64,000 nt of DNA from Candidatus Poribacteria bacterium (GCA_012267415.1 JAAXGN010000107.1:62001-126000); one strand, 5' to 3'; shown: positions 8,298-17,921, counted from the stretch's first letter. Notes: a model not told the origin generated them from the sequence alone. Translations and numbers: made by a program.

Positions 8298-9464
8298 CTA
8301 TCTATCCTCAATCATTTCCATTAACTCAGTAAAAGTCTGTTTTAGTGTATTGTCTGGAGATTTACCGAATTGTGTCTGGTAGAATTGATCAAACAGCTCT
8401 TCAGGTTGTTTCATTTTGCCTGGGGGTATGGGTGGTCTTTCACCTTCATTCTGCATCTGGAGTTCAACGGTAAGGACATCTCCACCTCGGTCACCAAATG
8501 CCTTCCTTATTTCGTCTGCAATGCCTGTCCGCACAGTATCTAATTTCAATTTTACTTGGATATACTTTCCATCCCAATTTCCTAACATAGCTTGTGACAG
8601 TATATGGTTTTCATCACCTTCAAGTGTTATGAGTTTTTTGAATACAGGTATATTAATTTCGTCGTTTCGTATCAGATTGTTATCTTCAGAAAATTCCAGA
8701 AGAAAAACCTTCTTATCATAATTTGCTTCATTGAATCTCAGTGGTATCGGTGATCCAGCATATTGTACAGGATAATCCTTTCCTTTCAAACTTTGGGGTC
8801 TGTGTAGGTGTCCGAGTGCGACATAATCAGCATTGTCAGGAAAGTCGTTGGCTTCAATTGCAGTGGCACCACCAATCTGAATGTTCCTTTCTGAATCTCC
8901 AATGCTTCCACCATGAACAAATAGGTGTCCCATCAAGATTTTAGGTATATTTTCAGACATGTTATGAACACAATCCTGATAGAATGATTTAAGCCGTTCA
9001 CGGTAACGTTCCTGTTTATCTATCTCGGTTTCATAAGATATGTGTGGGAGTTCATTCTCGGAGAGGTATGGAACTGCAGCGATTGCAATTTGAGGATCAT
9101 CTGGGGGAATTTCAACAACACATTCAGCAGGTTCATCCGTTATGCCAATGACATGGATTCTTCCCATCTTGAGGAATTCTTTTGGCGCATCTAAGTGTCG
9201 TGGTGAATCATGGTTACCTGCTATTATGACCGTATAAGCATCGGTTTCGTTGAAAAGGCGGAAGAGAAAACGGTAATACAGATTGGTTGCTTCTGCGGAG
9301 GGTAGTGCTGTGTCAAAAATATCACCAGAAACAAGGAGGAGATCAACCTTCTGTTCCTGTATAGTAGTCAGTAGCCAATTTAAGAATTCTTTGTGTTCAT
9401 CAATCCGTTGCCGTTCGTGTAACCTTTGTCCAATATGCCAATCGGCAGTATGCAGAATACGCAT
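8298..9464 (-). CDS. sbcD: SbcD, nuclease subunit of SbcCD
   Basis: 388 residues. It is a calcineurin-like phosphoesterase of the Mre11 family with the ordered metal motifs D-W-H-I-G (Asp8, His10), S-G-D-I-F-D, G-N-H-D-S, M-G-H-L-F and L-G-H-L-H-R. It provides the Mn-dependent nuclease activity that SbcC opens and closes. It is the first gene of the operon; a plausible promoter precedes it at 9499-9527. Confidence 0.97.
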   Translation of the reverse strand: MRILHTADWHIGQRLHERQRIDEHKEFLNWLLTTIQEQKVDLLLVSGDIFDTALPSAEATNLYYRFLFRLFNETDAYTVIIAGNHDSPRHLDAPKEFLKMGRIHVIGITDEPAECVVEIPPDDPQIAIAAVPYLSENELPHISYETEIDKQERYRERLKSFYQDCVHNMSENIPKILMGHLFVHGGSIGDSERNIQIGGATAIEANDFPDNADYVALGHLHRPQSLKGKDYPVQYAGSPIPLRFNEANYDKKVFLLEFSEDNNLIRNDEINIPVFKKLITLEGDENHILSQAMLGNWDGKYIQVKLKLDTVRTGIADEIRKAFGDRGGDVLTVELQMQNEGERPPIPPGKMKQPEELFDQFYQTQFGKSPDNTLKQTFTELMEMIEDR

Positions 9465-9498
9465 GCAAGCCTCTTTTACGTTTCAAATTGTTCATTTC

Positions 9499-9527
9499 AT
9501 GATATAATAGTTTCAGGTAAAGTTCAA
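9499..9527 (-). promoter_or_regulatory. Putative promoter of sbcDC
   Basis: On the minus strand TTGAAC (9522-9527) and TATCAT (9499-9504) are 17 bases apart, about 35-60 bases upstream of the sbcD ATG. Both boxes are one or two bases off consensus. Confidence 0.45.
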
Positions 9528-9549
9528 GTAAAATCTGATAACTGATAAA

Positions 9550-9687
9550 TATAGTAAAGTGAATAATTAATGAGATTATTCACCCATACACCGATGACGA
9601 AGAACACCCGCGTAGGGGCGAGGTCTCCTCGCCCGTTGTGAAGCCAGTCAATATTTTACACTGGCATTAATTCTAAAGTTCACTATA
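9550..9687. repeat. MITE-like repeat, copy B (138 bp)
   Basis: Begins TATAGTAAAGTGAATAATTA and ends TTCTAAAGTTCACTATA, so the termini are imperfect inverted repeats ending in TATAGT/ACTATA. The core is GTAGGGGCGAGG...CCTCGCCC. It ends 13 bases before the ATG at 9701, leaving only the ribosome site between, so any transcript of that gene from upstream passes through it. Confidence 0.8.
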
Positions 9688-9700
9688 TAAGGAGGAAGAA

Positions 9701-10444
9701 ATGTATATTAGATATATCTTTGTTCTATTATCATTGCTGGTGTTGATATCTCTTACATCAGGCAGTTTATCAGCGAAGTTGCTGTTTCATGACGATTTTG
9801 AGAAGGATACTATCGGCAGTGAACCCTCAAAATGGGAAATCGGTTTCAATGGTAAGACAAAGGCTGAAGTTGTTGCAGACCCTAAAGATGCTTCAAATAA
9901 TGTTTTAAAGACTTCAACAAATCCGTCTAACGATTCACGTCACGATGGTCCAGGCAGCTCTATCTATGTCTGTGGAAATGAAAATTGGGACGATTATGTC
10001 GCTGAATGGGATATGATGTTCCCTGACGATTTCTATATGGGTGTTGTGTTTCGTTTTCAGGATGGTGAAAAGTTCTATCTAAGTGACCGCAGACTAGGTG
10101 GGAAAGTCTATCAATTCTATAAACGACAGAACGGTTCATGGCCGCTCATAGGAGATGGAATGGTAGATAACTCACCACAAGTTTGGTATCGTGCTCAACT
10201 TATTTTGGATGGGGCATCGTTTACTTTCAAACTAAAGGAAAGAAATGATAAAACGCCTTTTGACAGCATTGATCCAGCAACAGTTGCCGATGATGGAGAT
10301 TGCAAAACTGGTAAATTCGGCAATTACGGACTTGTATTTATTGATAATCTTTTTATTGGTGACAAAGTAGAAGATCTCGTTTTGCCTGTAGAACCCTCGG
10401 ATAAGTTGAGCACGACTTGGGGTGTCATAAAAGCTGCATATTAA
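9701..10444 (+). CDS. Secreted lamin-G/concanavalin-like protein with WG-x-x-K tail
   Basis: 247 residues. A strong signal peptide (about 1-25, many Leu and Ser) ends near A-K-L-L. The body begins F-H-D-D-F-E, a common opening of lamin-G-like or glycan-binding jelly rolls, and contains a W-Y-R-A-Q-L-I-L-D-G strand typical of that fold. Cysteines at C-G-N and G-D-C may pair. The last residues, K-L-S-T-T-W-G-V-I-K-A-A-Y, match the tail of the NPCBM protein at 62431-63243. Likely exported and glycan-binding; the ligand is unknown. The ribosome site AAGGAGG is ideal. Confidence 0.75.
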   Translation: MYIRYIFVLLSLLVLISLTSGSLSAKLLFHDDFEKDTIGSEPSKWEIGFNGKTKAEVVADPKDASNNVLKTSTNPSNDSRHDGPGSSIYVCGNENWDDYVAEWDMMFPDDFYMGVVFRFQDGEKFYLSDRRLGGKVYQFYKRQNGSWPLIGDGMVDNSPQVWYRAQLILDGASFTFKLKERNDKTPFDSIDPATVADDGDCKTGKFGNYGLVFIDNLFIGDKVEDLVLPVEPSDKLSTTWGVIKAAY

Positions 10445-10454
10445 GGGTTAATCT

Positions 10455-10483
10455 TATGGGGAGAGACTCTGTTTCTCCCCATA
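10455..10483 (+). terminator. Hairpin after the secreted lamin-G-like gene
   Basis: A perfect 10-base-pair stem (TATGGGGAGA / TCTCCCCATA) with a 9-base loop lies 11 bases after the stop codon at 10444. A T-run does not follow directly, so it may be a weak terminator or an RNA stabiliser. Confidence 0.5.
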
Positions 10484-10514
10484 CACTACTTCAGACTCTT
10501 TTAGGAATAGGACT

Positions 10515-11789
10515 ATGTCAACTTACATTGCTTATGGCGGGAAAGACGTCATCGTTACAAGTGAAAAGAAACGTGAATTAATTCAAGAGACACTGCTAAA
10601 GTTGGGTGGGATTCCGAAACGGATTCTCGTAGTACCCCCAGATATAACGCGCTTTCATTCTAACGCTGGTGAACTCACAAGAATTTTATATGAACTTTGG
10701 GATGATGCAAACGGGATAACTTTTGACGTACTGCCTGCTATCGGTACACATGCTCCAATGACCGAAGCAGAGATTGCTGACATGTATGGTGATTTGCCAA
10801 AAGCAACCTTCTATGAGCATAATTGGCGTACAGAACTTTACCATTTTGGTGATGTGCCTACAGAGTTTGTTCGCGAAGTGTCGGGGGACAAACTTGATTA
10901 TAGCATTCCAGTTGCAGTCAATGACCGACTTGTGAAGGGTGACTATGACCTTATCATCTCGGTTGGACAAGTGGTTCCACATGAGGTAATAGGGATAGCG
11001 AATGGATTTAAGAACATCCTTGTCGGTGTCGGTGGTGTTGAGATGATTAACAAATCTCATTTTCTTGGTGCAGTGGATGGGATGGAACGATTGATGGGAC
11101 GTACAGATACCTCTGTTAGAAAGGTTCTGAATTATGCACATTCACAGTATCTGAAGCAGCTAGGAATTGTTTATGTAATGAGTGTTATGGATGTAGATAT
11201 AAACGGTGATAGGGTGATGCGCGGACTCTACATAGGTGATGATGCACAGACCTTTGAGATTGCGGCTGAATTAAGTAGAGAAGTGAATATGATATTCTTA
11301 GATAAACCGTTAGATAAGGTCGTTGTCTATTTAGACCCAAAAGAGTTTAGGAGTACTTGGCTGGGAAACAAGGCGATTTATCGCACGCGAATGGCGATGG
11401 CAGATGACGGTGAGTTGTTGATTATTGCGCCTGGACTTCGCGAATTTGGTGAAGATCAGGAAATTGATCGACTTATCAGAAAATATGGTTATCGCGGAAC
11501 ACCCGCAACGCTTCAAGCTGTTGAGGAAAATACAGAATTACAAGAGAATCTGTCTGCTGCAGCACACCTTATTCATGGCAGTACCGAAGGACGTTTCAAG
11601 GTCATTTACGCAACCGAACATCTCTCGCAATCAGAAATAGAATCCGTTGGTTATGAATGGAGACAGGTTAAGGATGTACTTGCACAGTATAATCCAAGTT
11701 CCCTTGTTGATGGTTTTAATGATGATGGGTTTTTCTACATTAGTGAACCGGGGCAGGGTCTATGGGTACTGCGGTCCCAATTCAACTAA
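10515..11789 (+). CDS. LarA-family enzyme (nickel-pincer racemase/epimerase-like, DUF2088)
   Basis: 424 residues, the usual LarA length. The N-terminal domain has the P-P-D-I-T-R-F family signature followed by the T-H-A-P-M-T segment. The middle has G-Q-V-V-P-H-E-V-I-G-I-A-N-G-F-K, the P-H...G-x-K stretch that holds the nickel-pincer nucleotide. LarA racemises lactate, and relatives act on other 2-hydroxyacids. No larB, larC or larE cofactor genes are in the window, so the cofactor must be made elsewhere, and the substrate is unknown. The frame stops 56 bases before mod begins. Confidence 0.8.
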   Translation: MSTYIAYGGKDVIVTSEKKRELIQETLLKLGGIPKRILVVPPDITRFHSNAGELTRILYELWDDANGITFDVLPAIGTHAPMTEAEIADMYGDLPKATFYEHNWRTELYHFGDVPTEFVREVSGDKLDYSIPVAVNDRLVKGDYDLIISVGQVVPHEVIGIANGFKNILVGVGGVEMINKSHFLGAVDGMERLMGRTDTSVRKVLNYAHSQYLKQLGIVYVMSVMDVDINGDRVMRGLYIGDDAQTFEIAAELSREVNMIFLDKPLDKVVVYLDPKEFRSTWLGNKAIYRTRMAMADDGELLIIAPGLREFGEDQEIDRLIRKYGYRGTPATLQAVEENTELQENLSAAAHLIHGSTEGRFKVIYATEHLSQSEIESVGYEWRQVKDVLAQYNPSSLVDGFNDDGFFYISEPGQGLWVLRSQFN

Positions 11790-11845
11790 AATTCATTATA
11801 TTAGCAAACCTATCTCTCACATTCACACAGAAAGGACATGACTAT

Positions 11846-13753
11846 ATGTCAAAAGAAAAATTTGACCAAAAACTGATTAAACTACTTGAATCCAATCCCG
11901 ATTTTGTTGATGACGCTGGAGAACTTCTGCGTGCAAAAGTCACAGATCGCGCATGGAAACTTGACCACGACCTAATTAAATTACTGCTAAAGGACAAAGA
12001 GGTAGAGACTAAATTCTTCAAAGAAATTGAGGGACGTTGGATTTTTGATAACAACACCTTCATTACGTATATCACCGATAAAAACTTCTTTGCTGACTCC
12101 TATACTAAGTTTCGTAACAAAATCGGTTTGAACATTGATGGAAAATATCTACGTGAACGCGGCGAAGTGACACTTGTTTGGCCCTACAAAGATTGTGTGC
12201 TTGAAGGCGGACAGACAAAGGAAGAAGAAAAGCGCAAAGAGATTTTCTTCAATGAAATCCTTGCACAAGATGAAATCAATCGGATGTTTGATCCGAAAGT
12301 CCTCACAAACTGGAAACGCCACACCGCCGCAGGTGAACAGAAAGTTACAGATATTGAACGCGATGACAATGGCACAATACGCGAAAGTCTTATCATCACA
12401 GGTAATAATCTTATCGCTCTCCATTGCCTAAAAGAGAAGCTCCTCGGAGATGTAAAACTGATTTATGCTGATCCTCCGTACAACACAGGTGGAGGGAACA
12501 TTTTTTCCTACAATAATACCTTTAATCATTCAACATGGCTGACCTTTATGAAAAATAGGTTAGAGGTTGCGCGAGACTTGCTAAAAGCGGAAGGAATGAT
12601 AGTCATTGCTATTGACGATGCTGAAATGTATTACTTAGGAGTGCTTTTGGACGAGGTTTTTGGCAGAGAAAATAAAATAGGAGTAGTTTGTATCAGGCAT
12701 CACCCACGCGGTAGAACACAAAGCAGTTTTTTCTCTGCGGTTCATGAGTACGCACTATTTTATGCCAAAGATATTACAAAAATTAAAGAAGATTTTCGTT
12801 TTGATTCAGATGATGTAGAAGAAGAGGAATCCTTTATACGTGGGCGAGAAGACGCAACTCCTGAGACACGACCTACCCAATATTACCCAATTTTTTACAA
12901 TCCAACGACGAAAGAAATTACGTTAGATGAAAAAGGTGAAGGTTTCGTTAAAATTTTACCCGAAAATAGAAATGGTAAAAGGACTTGGCAACTTGTTCGT
13001 GAATCTTTTTTACAAGAATTAAAAGACAAGAAAATCGTAGTGAGAAAAGTCAACGGTAAATATGCCGTTTATAGGAAATTAGTAAGAAAAAAAAATAAAG
13101 CACAAACTATGTGGATAGATCCACGATACGATGCAAACCACCATGGAACTGTCCTTCTAAAAAAAATGTTTGATGGGCAAACTCCATTCAATTACCCAAA
13201 ATCCTTACATACGCTCTTAGATATTTTCAAACTCACAACTGATAAGAGCGACATTATCCTTGACTTCTTTGCTGGTTCAGGGACAACCGGACATGCCGTA
13301 TTAGAACTCAACAAACAGGATGGCGGTAATCGCAAGTTTATACTTGTTGAACAATTGGATGAACATATAGCAGTTTGCAAGGAACGGATTGAGAAGGTTA
13401 TCGCACAGGAAGGACTTCCGGGCGGAGACTTTGTCTCATGTGAGTTAATGCCTTACAACCAAGTTTTTATGGAACGAATCCAGTCAGCAGAATCAAGCGA
13501 AGAGCTTTTAGGTATCTGGCGCGATATGTCAAAAGATTCCATGCTGAACTGGTATGTCAAACCTCAAGCACCAACGGAAGCAGAAGAACACTTTATCGCT
13601 ATTAAAGACGTAGAGAAACAGAGACAACTGTTAGCGGAGTTGCTGGATAAGAACCAGCTGTATGTCCATCTCTCTGAAATGGAGGATGAGACGTTTAAGG
13701 TTAGTGAAACGGATAAGGTGTTGAATTGGGCGTTTTATGGAGAGTCTTTGTAG
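11846..13753 (+). CDS. Type III restriction-modification methyltransferase (Mod)
   Basis: 635 residues from the ATG at 11846, which is preceded by AAAGGA; the frame is open further upstream into the LarA gene but without a ribosome site. D-P-P-Y (Asp209-Tyr212), the catalytic motif IV of N6-adenine methylases, comes before F-A-G-S-G-T-T (from residue 475), the SAM-binding motif I. That order is the beta class used by type III Mod. The region between (about 260-450) should be the target recognition domain. Mod recognises a short asymmetric site, methylates one strand and is needed by Res. The last codons (E-S-L-stop) are supplied by a dispersed repeat shared with the next gene. Confidence 0.92.
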   Translation: MSKEKFDQKLIKLLESNPDFVDDAGELLRAKVTDRAWKLDHDLIKLLLKDKEVETKFFKEIEGRWIFDNNTFITYITDKNFFADSYTKFRNKIGLNIDGKYLRERGEVTLVWPYKDCVLEGGQTKEEEKRKEIFFNEILAQDEINRMFDPKVLTNWKRHTAAGEQKVTDIERDDNGTIRESLIITGNNLIALHCLKEKLLGDVKLIYADPPYNTGGGNIFSYNNTFNHSTWLTFMKNRLEVARDLLKAEGMIVIAIDDAEMYYLGVLLDEVFGRENKIGVVCIRHHPRGRTQSSFFSAVHEYALFYAKDITKIKEDFRFDSDDVEEEESFIRGREDATPETRPTQYYPIFYNPTTKEITLDEKGEGFVKILPENRNGKRTWQLVRESFLQELKDKKIVVRKVNGKYAVYRKLVRKKNKAQTMWIDPRYDANHHGTVLLKKMFDGQTPFNYPKSLHTLLDIFKLTTDKSDIILDFFAGSGTTGHAVLELNKQDGGNRKFILVEQLDEHIAVCKERIEKVIAQEGLPGGDFVSCELMPYNQVFMERIQSAESSEELLGIWRDMSKDSMLNWYVKPQAPTEAEEHFIAIKDVEKQRQLLAELLDKNQLYVHLSEMEDETFKVSETDKVLNWAFYGESL

Positions 13754-13804
13754 CGCAAACTGTTAGTTTGCGTGCTAATGCACAACCTAAAAATTTGTGC
13801 TACA
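13749..13804. repeat. TGTAGC-arm inverted repeat, copy 2
   Basis: TGTAGCGCAAAC...GTTTGC then a spacer and a degenerate second arm ending TTTGTGCTACA. Together with a few bases upstream it forms a 37-bp direct repeat (13741-13777) matched at 15237-15273 with two mismatches. The mod stop codon TAG lies inside it. Confidence 0.8.
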
Positions 13805-13824
13805 GAATAATGCAGGTAAAAGAA

Positions 13825-15249
13825 ATGACTGAAGAAAGGAAACAGAAACTAAGGCAATTGCTATGTGAAGCAATGGAGAATTTGGAAATACGACCTCTTT
13901 CATCAAATAGCTCTCAATCACCATCTATGGATGTTCATAATTATAGAAGACGACTACAGCAACGTTGGACATTTTATTCGGAATCTCCCATAGCGATTCT
14001 GATGAATTATAATTCTCTGACTTATAATCCTCTAACTTATAATCCTCATATTGTAAGTGAGACTATAAAATCAAAATTGCTCGATTTCATAAGAGAGGAG
14101 TTTGCTCGATTTATCCATGAGGAAAAGATTCTACCAGCCAGTTTTTTTCTAATAGGTGGTTTTTTCGACGGATTGTCCATAGGATTTCCCATAGATAGAC
14201 TTCTGGATCAACTCATGAAAATCGCCATTGCTCGGGGAATAGAAGAGGCAGTATTAGTTTTTGATAGAGGCACCGAGGAGACACATGGTTTTTTTCAAGA
14301 TCTTGTATTACTTGAGGGAATAAAATTAAAAACGGAAATCCAAATGTTTGAGGGGATACGACTTCTTCCTCTGCCTAATTCAACATCAGAACTCCTGTAC
14401 TATCTGCCAGGTGCATCTTACAGTGGACCAGAAAACTTTTTTAGCGGAAAAACACTACTTGTTATTGATTATTTTGTATCTCCTATATTGCACAAACCTT
14501 TGCAAATATCGACAATTCAAGAATATGGAGATCAAATTAACTCTACATTTCGGATCAAGGTAAATAGCAAAGATTTTGCGAACTTTAAGATAGATGATTT
14601 TCCTCTGAATTTACTTTGCCAAGCATTATCTTTGGCTTGCCATTCGGCAGTTAGAATTTCTTTTGACACTACATTTCTGGCAGAAGATAAACTCTACAAC
14701 CTAAGCCATGGAGTGGGCGGCGGAGGTAATTGGCACTTTCGTCCGCCTGGAAATGTTACGGAAGCAGGTCAGCATCAAATAGATGAAGCCAAACGTCTGT
14801 TCAATATTTTAATTAACTTAGATTCAAGTACTGTAAAAAAATTACAGATACCGATTGATAGATGGATAAAATCAGCAGCAAATAAGGACTTCATTGATAA
14901 AATCATTGACTTAGGAATAGCCCTTGAAGCCCTTTATCTGTTCGATAGAGATGGGAACTCCGAATTATCTTTTCAATTCCGCCTCCGCGCATCTTGGTAC
15001 CTTGGAAGAGATAAAGCAGATCGAGAGATGCTAATAGACGAGTTTAAGGCAATATATACCTTGCGTTCCAAAGCCGTTCATATCGGAGAACTTCCGCAAA
15101 CAGTTAAGATTAGGAAAGGTGAGTCTGTTCCTATATCAGAGTTTATTCCTAAAGTTCAGGACCTATGTCGGCAATCAATAATCAAGATTCTGGAAGCTGG
15201 GGAATTCCCAGATTGGAACAGTTTGATACTCGGTGCAGAGTCTTTGTAG
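13825..15249 (+). CDS. ApeA-like HEPN-domain protein between mod and res
   Basis: 474 residues from the ATG at 13825; an in-frame ATG at 13810 is also possible. The last 150 residues look like an ApeA-type HEPN domain: A-L-E-A-L-Y-L, then F-R-L-R-A-S-W-Y-L-G, then Y-T-L-R-S-K-A-V-H. The final R-S-K-A-V-H (Arg414 to His419) is an R-x4-H motif, the catalytic signature of HEPN RNases that cut RNA in toxin and abortive-infection systems. The first 300 residues are not recognised. It lies inside a type III operon and is flanked by direct repeats, which suggests a cargo gene. A defence RNase role is inference; the HEPN call is by motif. Confidence 0.7.
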   Translation: MTEERKQKLRQLLCEAMENLEIRPLSSNSSQSPSMDVHNYRRRLQQRWTFYSESPIAILMNYNSLTYNPLTYNPHIVSETIKSKLLDFIREEFARFIHEEKILPASFFLIGGFFDGLSIGFPIDRLLDQLMKIAIARGIEEAVLVFDRGTEETHGFFQDLVLLEGIKLKTEIQMFEGIRLLPLPNSTSELLYYLPGASYSGPENFFSGKTLLVIDYFVSPILHKPLQISTIQEYGDQINSTFRIKVNSKDFANFKIDDFPLNLLCQALSLACHSAVRISFDTTFLAEDKLYNLSHGVGGGGNWHFRPPGNVTEAGQHQIDEAKRLFNILINLDSSTVKKLQIPIDRWIKSAANKDFIDKIIDLGIALEALYLFDRDGNSELSFQFRLRASWYLGRDKADREMLIDEFKAIYTLRSKAVHIGELPQTVKIRKGESVPISEFIPKVQDLCRQSIIKILEAGEFPDWNSLILGAESL

Positions 15250-15275
15250 CGCAAACTTTTAGTTTGCATGCTACA
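15245..15275. repeat. TGTAGC-arm repeat, copy 3 (half element)
   Basis: A single hairpin TGTAGCGCAAAC...GTTTGCATGCTACA. It supplies the stop codon of the HEPN gene and repeats the sequence at the end of mod. The res ribosome site AGGAGA lies 12 bases further on. Confidence 0.8.
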
Positions 15276-15299
15276 ACTCACTTTACAGGAGAATGTATA

Positions 15300-17921
15300 A
15301 TGTCTGAACAATTTCTATATGAACAACTTGATACGCTTTCCAATTTCGGAATGCTAAAAAAGGAAATGCCTGATAGCATTATGCAAAACCTAAGTTTCAT
15401 TTATGAACTTCGTCCCTATCAAGTAGAGGCGTTTGCAAGGTTCATTCACTGCTTAAACAATGATTTTCCCGGTAAAAGAAATCCCTTGCACTTACTGTTT
15501 AACATGGCAACAGGCAGCGGTAAGACGCTTGTTATGGCAGGTCTAATCCTTTATCTCTATGAACAAGGATACCGTAATTTCTTATTCTTTGTCAATGCCG
15601 ACAATATCATTGAAAAAACAAAAGACAACTTCCTCAACCAAGGATCCTCAAAATACCTTTTTAACAAAAATATCTATTTCAAGGGTGAACAAGTTAAGGT
15701 GACGGAAGTAGAAAATTTTGAAGGAGTCAACGAGAACGATATCAACATTCGATTCGCTACAATCCAGAAATTACACAACGAACTGACAACAGAAAAAGAG
15801 AATGCCTTAACCTTTGACGATTTTAAGAAAAAGAAAATTGTTCTCTTGTCTGATGAAGCACATCACATGAACGTCTCTACAAGAAGAGCTCAGTTGCAAT
15901 TGAACCTAATGGGAGAAAGTCCGAATCCAAAGGAAAAACCGACATGGGAAAATACCGTTGAAAACATATTTAACGCAAATCACGATAATCTGTTACTGGA
16001 GTTTACTGCCACTTTTGATGACAAAACGTCTGCAATAGCAGATAAATATAGAAATAAGATCATCTACCGTTATGATTTGGTCCAATTTCGGAATGACAAA
16101 TACTCAAAAGACATAGAGATAGTGAGGTCCAGTTTCAGTCTGAAGGATCGCATTTTACAGGCACTCATTCTCAATTATTACAAGGAGTCTGTTGCAACGA
16201 AACACAAAATCCAACTGAAACCGGTTATACTGTTTAAAGCAAAAACGATCCCAGACTCCGAAAAGAACAAAGCAGACTTCCATAAATTTATGGATACACT
16301 CACAGGAAACGATATTGACAGAATTCGAAGGTCTGAAGTTCCGATTATAGAAAAGGCTTTTCGCTTTTTTGAGAATGATAATACCAATTCCGAGGATCTG
16401 GCACGTTATATAAAAACCGATTTCCAAGAAAAATACTGCCTCGCTGTCAACTCTAAAGTTGAAAAAGAGAAGTATCAAGTGGAGGTAAATAGACTGGAAG
16501 AGAAAGACAACCCTATCCGCGCCATCTTTGCTGTGCAGATGCTCAGTGAAGGTTGGGATGTATTGAATTTATTTGACATTGTTCGCTGTTACGATACCGG
16601 CAGTACAGGACATAACAAAATTGGCAAAACTACAATTGCCGAGGCGCAATTGATTGGACGCGGAGCTCGTTATTATCCTTTTAGTCTACCACCAGAACAT
16701 GAAGATAAGTATACCCGAAAATTTGACGAAGACATGGAGCATGAACTCAGAGTACTGGAAGAATTTCATTATCACAGCATTAACGATTTACCCTACATCT
16801 CCGAGATCAAAAAAGCATTGATTCAGCAAGGTCTAATAGACGAACAGGTTGTGACTCGCAAACTGAAACTCAAAAAAGAATTCAAGGAAACCGATTTATA
16901 CAAATACGGTGTTATATGGGTAAATAAACAGGCACCAAGAGACTATAAAGACGTCAAATCTCTTGGAGACTTAAAGTCGCTAAGTGTCCAAAAGAAATGG
17001 CATGAGCATACTGTCCACGAAGGATCTGGAGGCGTGACGAATATTACAGAGCCTGACCGAATCTCCTATACCATGCAGAACAAAGACAGTCAGGACATAC
17101 CGATAACTGATATTCAAAAGAATATTGTCCAAACCGCCATTGCATGTAATCCGTTTTTCCAGTTTGCATCGCTCAAAAAGTATTTTCCGCATTTAAAGTC
17201 TATGGAGGAATTTAGGATTTCAAAGAACTTTTTGGGAGGTTTGTCAATCAAATTCAAGGGTGATCGTTCTAATCTGGAGAATAATCCAGCAGAAAAACTC
17301 AGGGCGTGTTGTGATCTTTTAAATAAAATTGAATCCGAACTACGTGAACAAATTACAGAACAGGAAGGCACAAAACACTTTTTCAAGGAACATATCCGAG
17401 ATACTTTCAAGAACAAAATTCTGAAATTCAATGCCAATAGTACTCGTGCAGATGAAAATCACAACGCAGAACGTATAGCAAAAGCTGAAAAATGGTATGC
17501 CTTTAACGGACTCTACGGCACCAGTGAAGAAAAAGCATTTGTGGAATTTTTACAGACACATCTTAAAGAACTACAAGAGACTTACGATGACGTTTATCTT
17601 ATCCGCAACGAGCGGCATTTTTCCATCTATAATTTTTTTGACGGTAAAGCATTTCAACCCGATTTTGTTCTCATTTTGGGCAAAGAAAACGGTGAAACGC
17701 TGAGTTATCAACTTTTTATTGAACCGAAAGGGGAACACATTGAAGACTTTGACAGATGGAAAGAAGATTTTCTGAAAGAGATTGATACCGAACGTAGAAG
17801 TGAACTCATAATAGAAGATAAAAACTATAGAATTATCGGTTTGCCGTTTTATCAGGAGAGAAACCAAAATCAGTTCCGTGAAGCTTTGGATGGCGCATTA
17901 ATGGAACAAACCACACAGTAA
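15300..17921 (+). CDS. Type III restriction endonuclease subunit (Res)
   Basis: 873 residues from the ATG at 15300, with AGGAGA 8 bases upstream. It is a superfamily 2 helicase: M-A-T-G-S-G-K-T Walker A (69-76), D-E-A-H (185-188), F-T-A-T-F motif III, and Q-L-I-G-R-G-A-R motif VI. The C-terminus has a PD-(D/E)XK nuclease pattern, Q-P-D-F-V (Asp788) followed by F-I-E-P-K-G (Glu808, Lys810). Res with Mod cuts DNA between two oppositely oriented unmodified sites. Helicase and nuclease motifs all look intact, so the system is probably functional. Separation of mod and res by another gene is unusual. Confidence 0.93.
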   Translation: MSEQFLYEQLDTLSNFGMLKKEMPDSIMQNLSFIYELRPYQVEAFARFIHCLNNDFPGKRNPLHLLFNMATGSGKTLVMAGLILYLYEQGYRNFLFFVNADNIIEKTKDNFLNQGSSKYLFNKNIYFKGEQVKVTEVENFEGVNENDINIRFATIQKLHNELTTEKENALTFDDFKKKKIVLLSDEAHHMNVSTRRAQLQLNLMGESPNPKEKPTWENTVENIFNANHDNLLLEFTATFDDKTSAIADKYRNKIIYRYDLVQFRNDKYSKDIEIVRSSFSLKDRILQALILNYYKESVATKHKIQLKPVILFKAKTIPDSEKNKADFHKFMDTLTGNDIDRIRRSEVPIIEKAFRFFENDNTNSEDLARYIKTDFQEKYCLAVNSKVEKEKYQVEVNRLEEKDNPIRAIFAVQMLSEGWDVLNLFDIVRCYDTGSTGHNKIGKTTIAEAQLIGRGARYYPFSLPPEHEDKYTRKFDEDMEHELRVLEEFHYHSINDLPYISEIKKALIQQGLIDEQVVTRKLKLKKEFKETDLYKYGVIWVNKQAPRDYKDVKSLGDLKSLSVQKKWHEHTVHEGSGGVTNITEPDRISYTMQNKDSQDIPITDIQKNIVQTAIACNPFFQFASLKKYFPHLKSMEEFRISKNFLGGLSIKFKGDRSNLENNPAEKLRACCDLLNKIESELREQITEQEGTKHFFKEHIRDTFKNKILKFNANSTRADENHNAERIAKAEKWYAFNGLYGTSEEKAFVEFLQTHLKELQETYDDVYLIRNERHFSIYNFFDGKAFQPDFVLILGKENGETLSYQLFIEPKGEHIEDFDRWKEDFLKEIDTERRSELIIEDKNYRIIGLPFYQERNQNQFREALDGALMEQTTQ

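Noticed and set aside
4647..9464. SbcCD as part of a defence system
   Set aside because: Both proteins look like the standard housekeeping pair, complete and in the usual operon order.
13726..13824. N-terminal extension of the HEPN protein (and the similar one for Res at 15165-15299)
   Set aside because: The added residues are translated repeat sequence common to both, so they are artefacts of open frame through a dispersed repeat.
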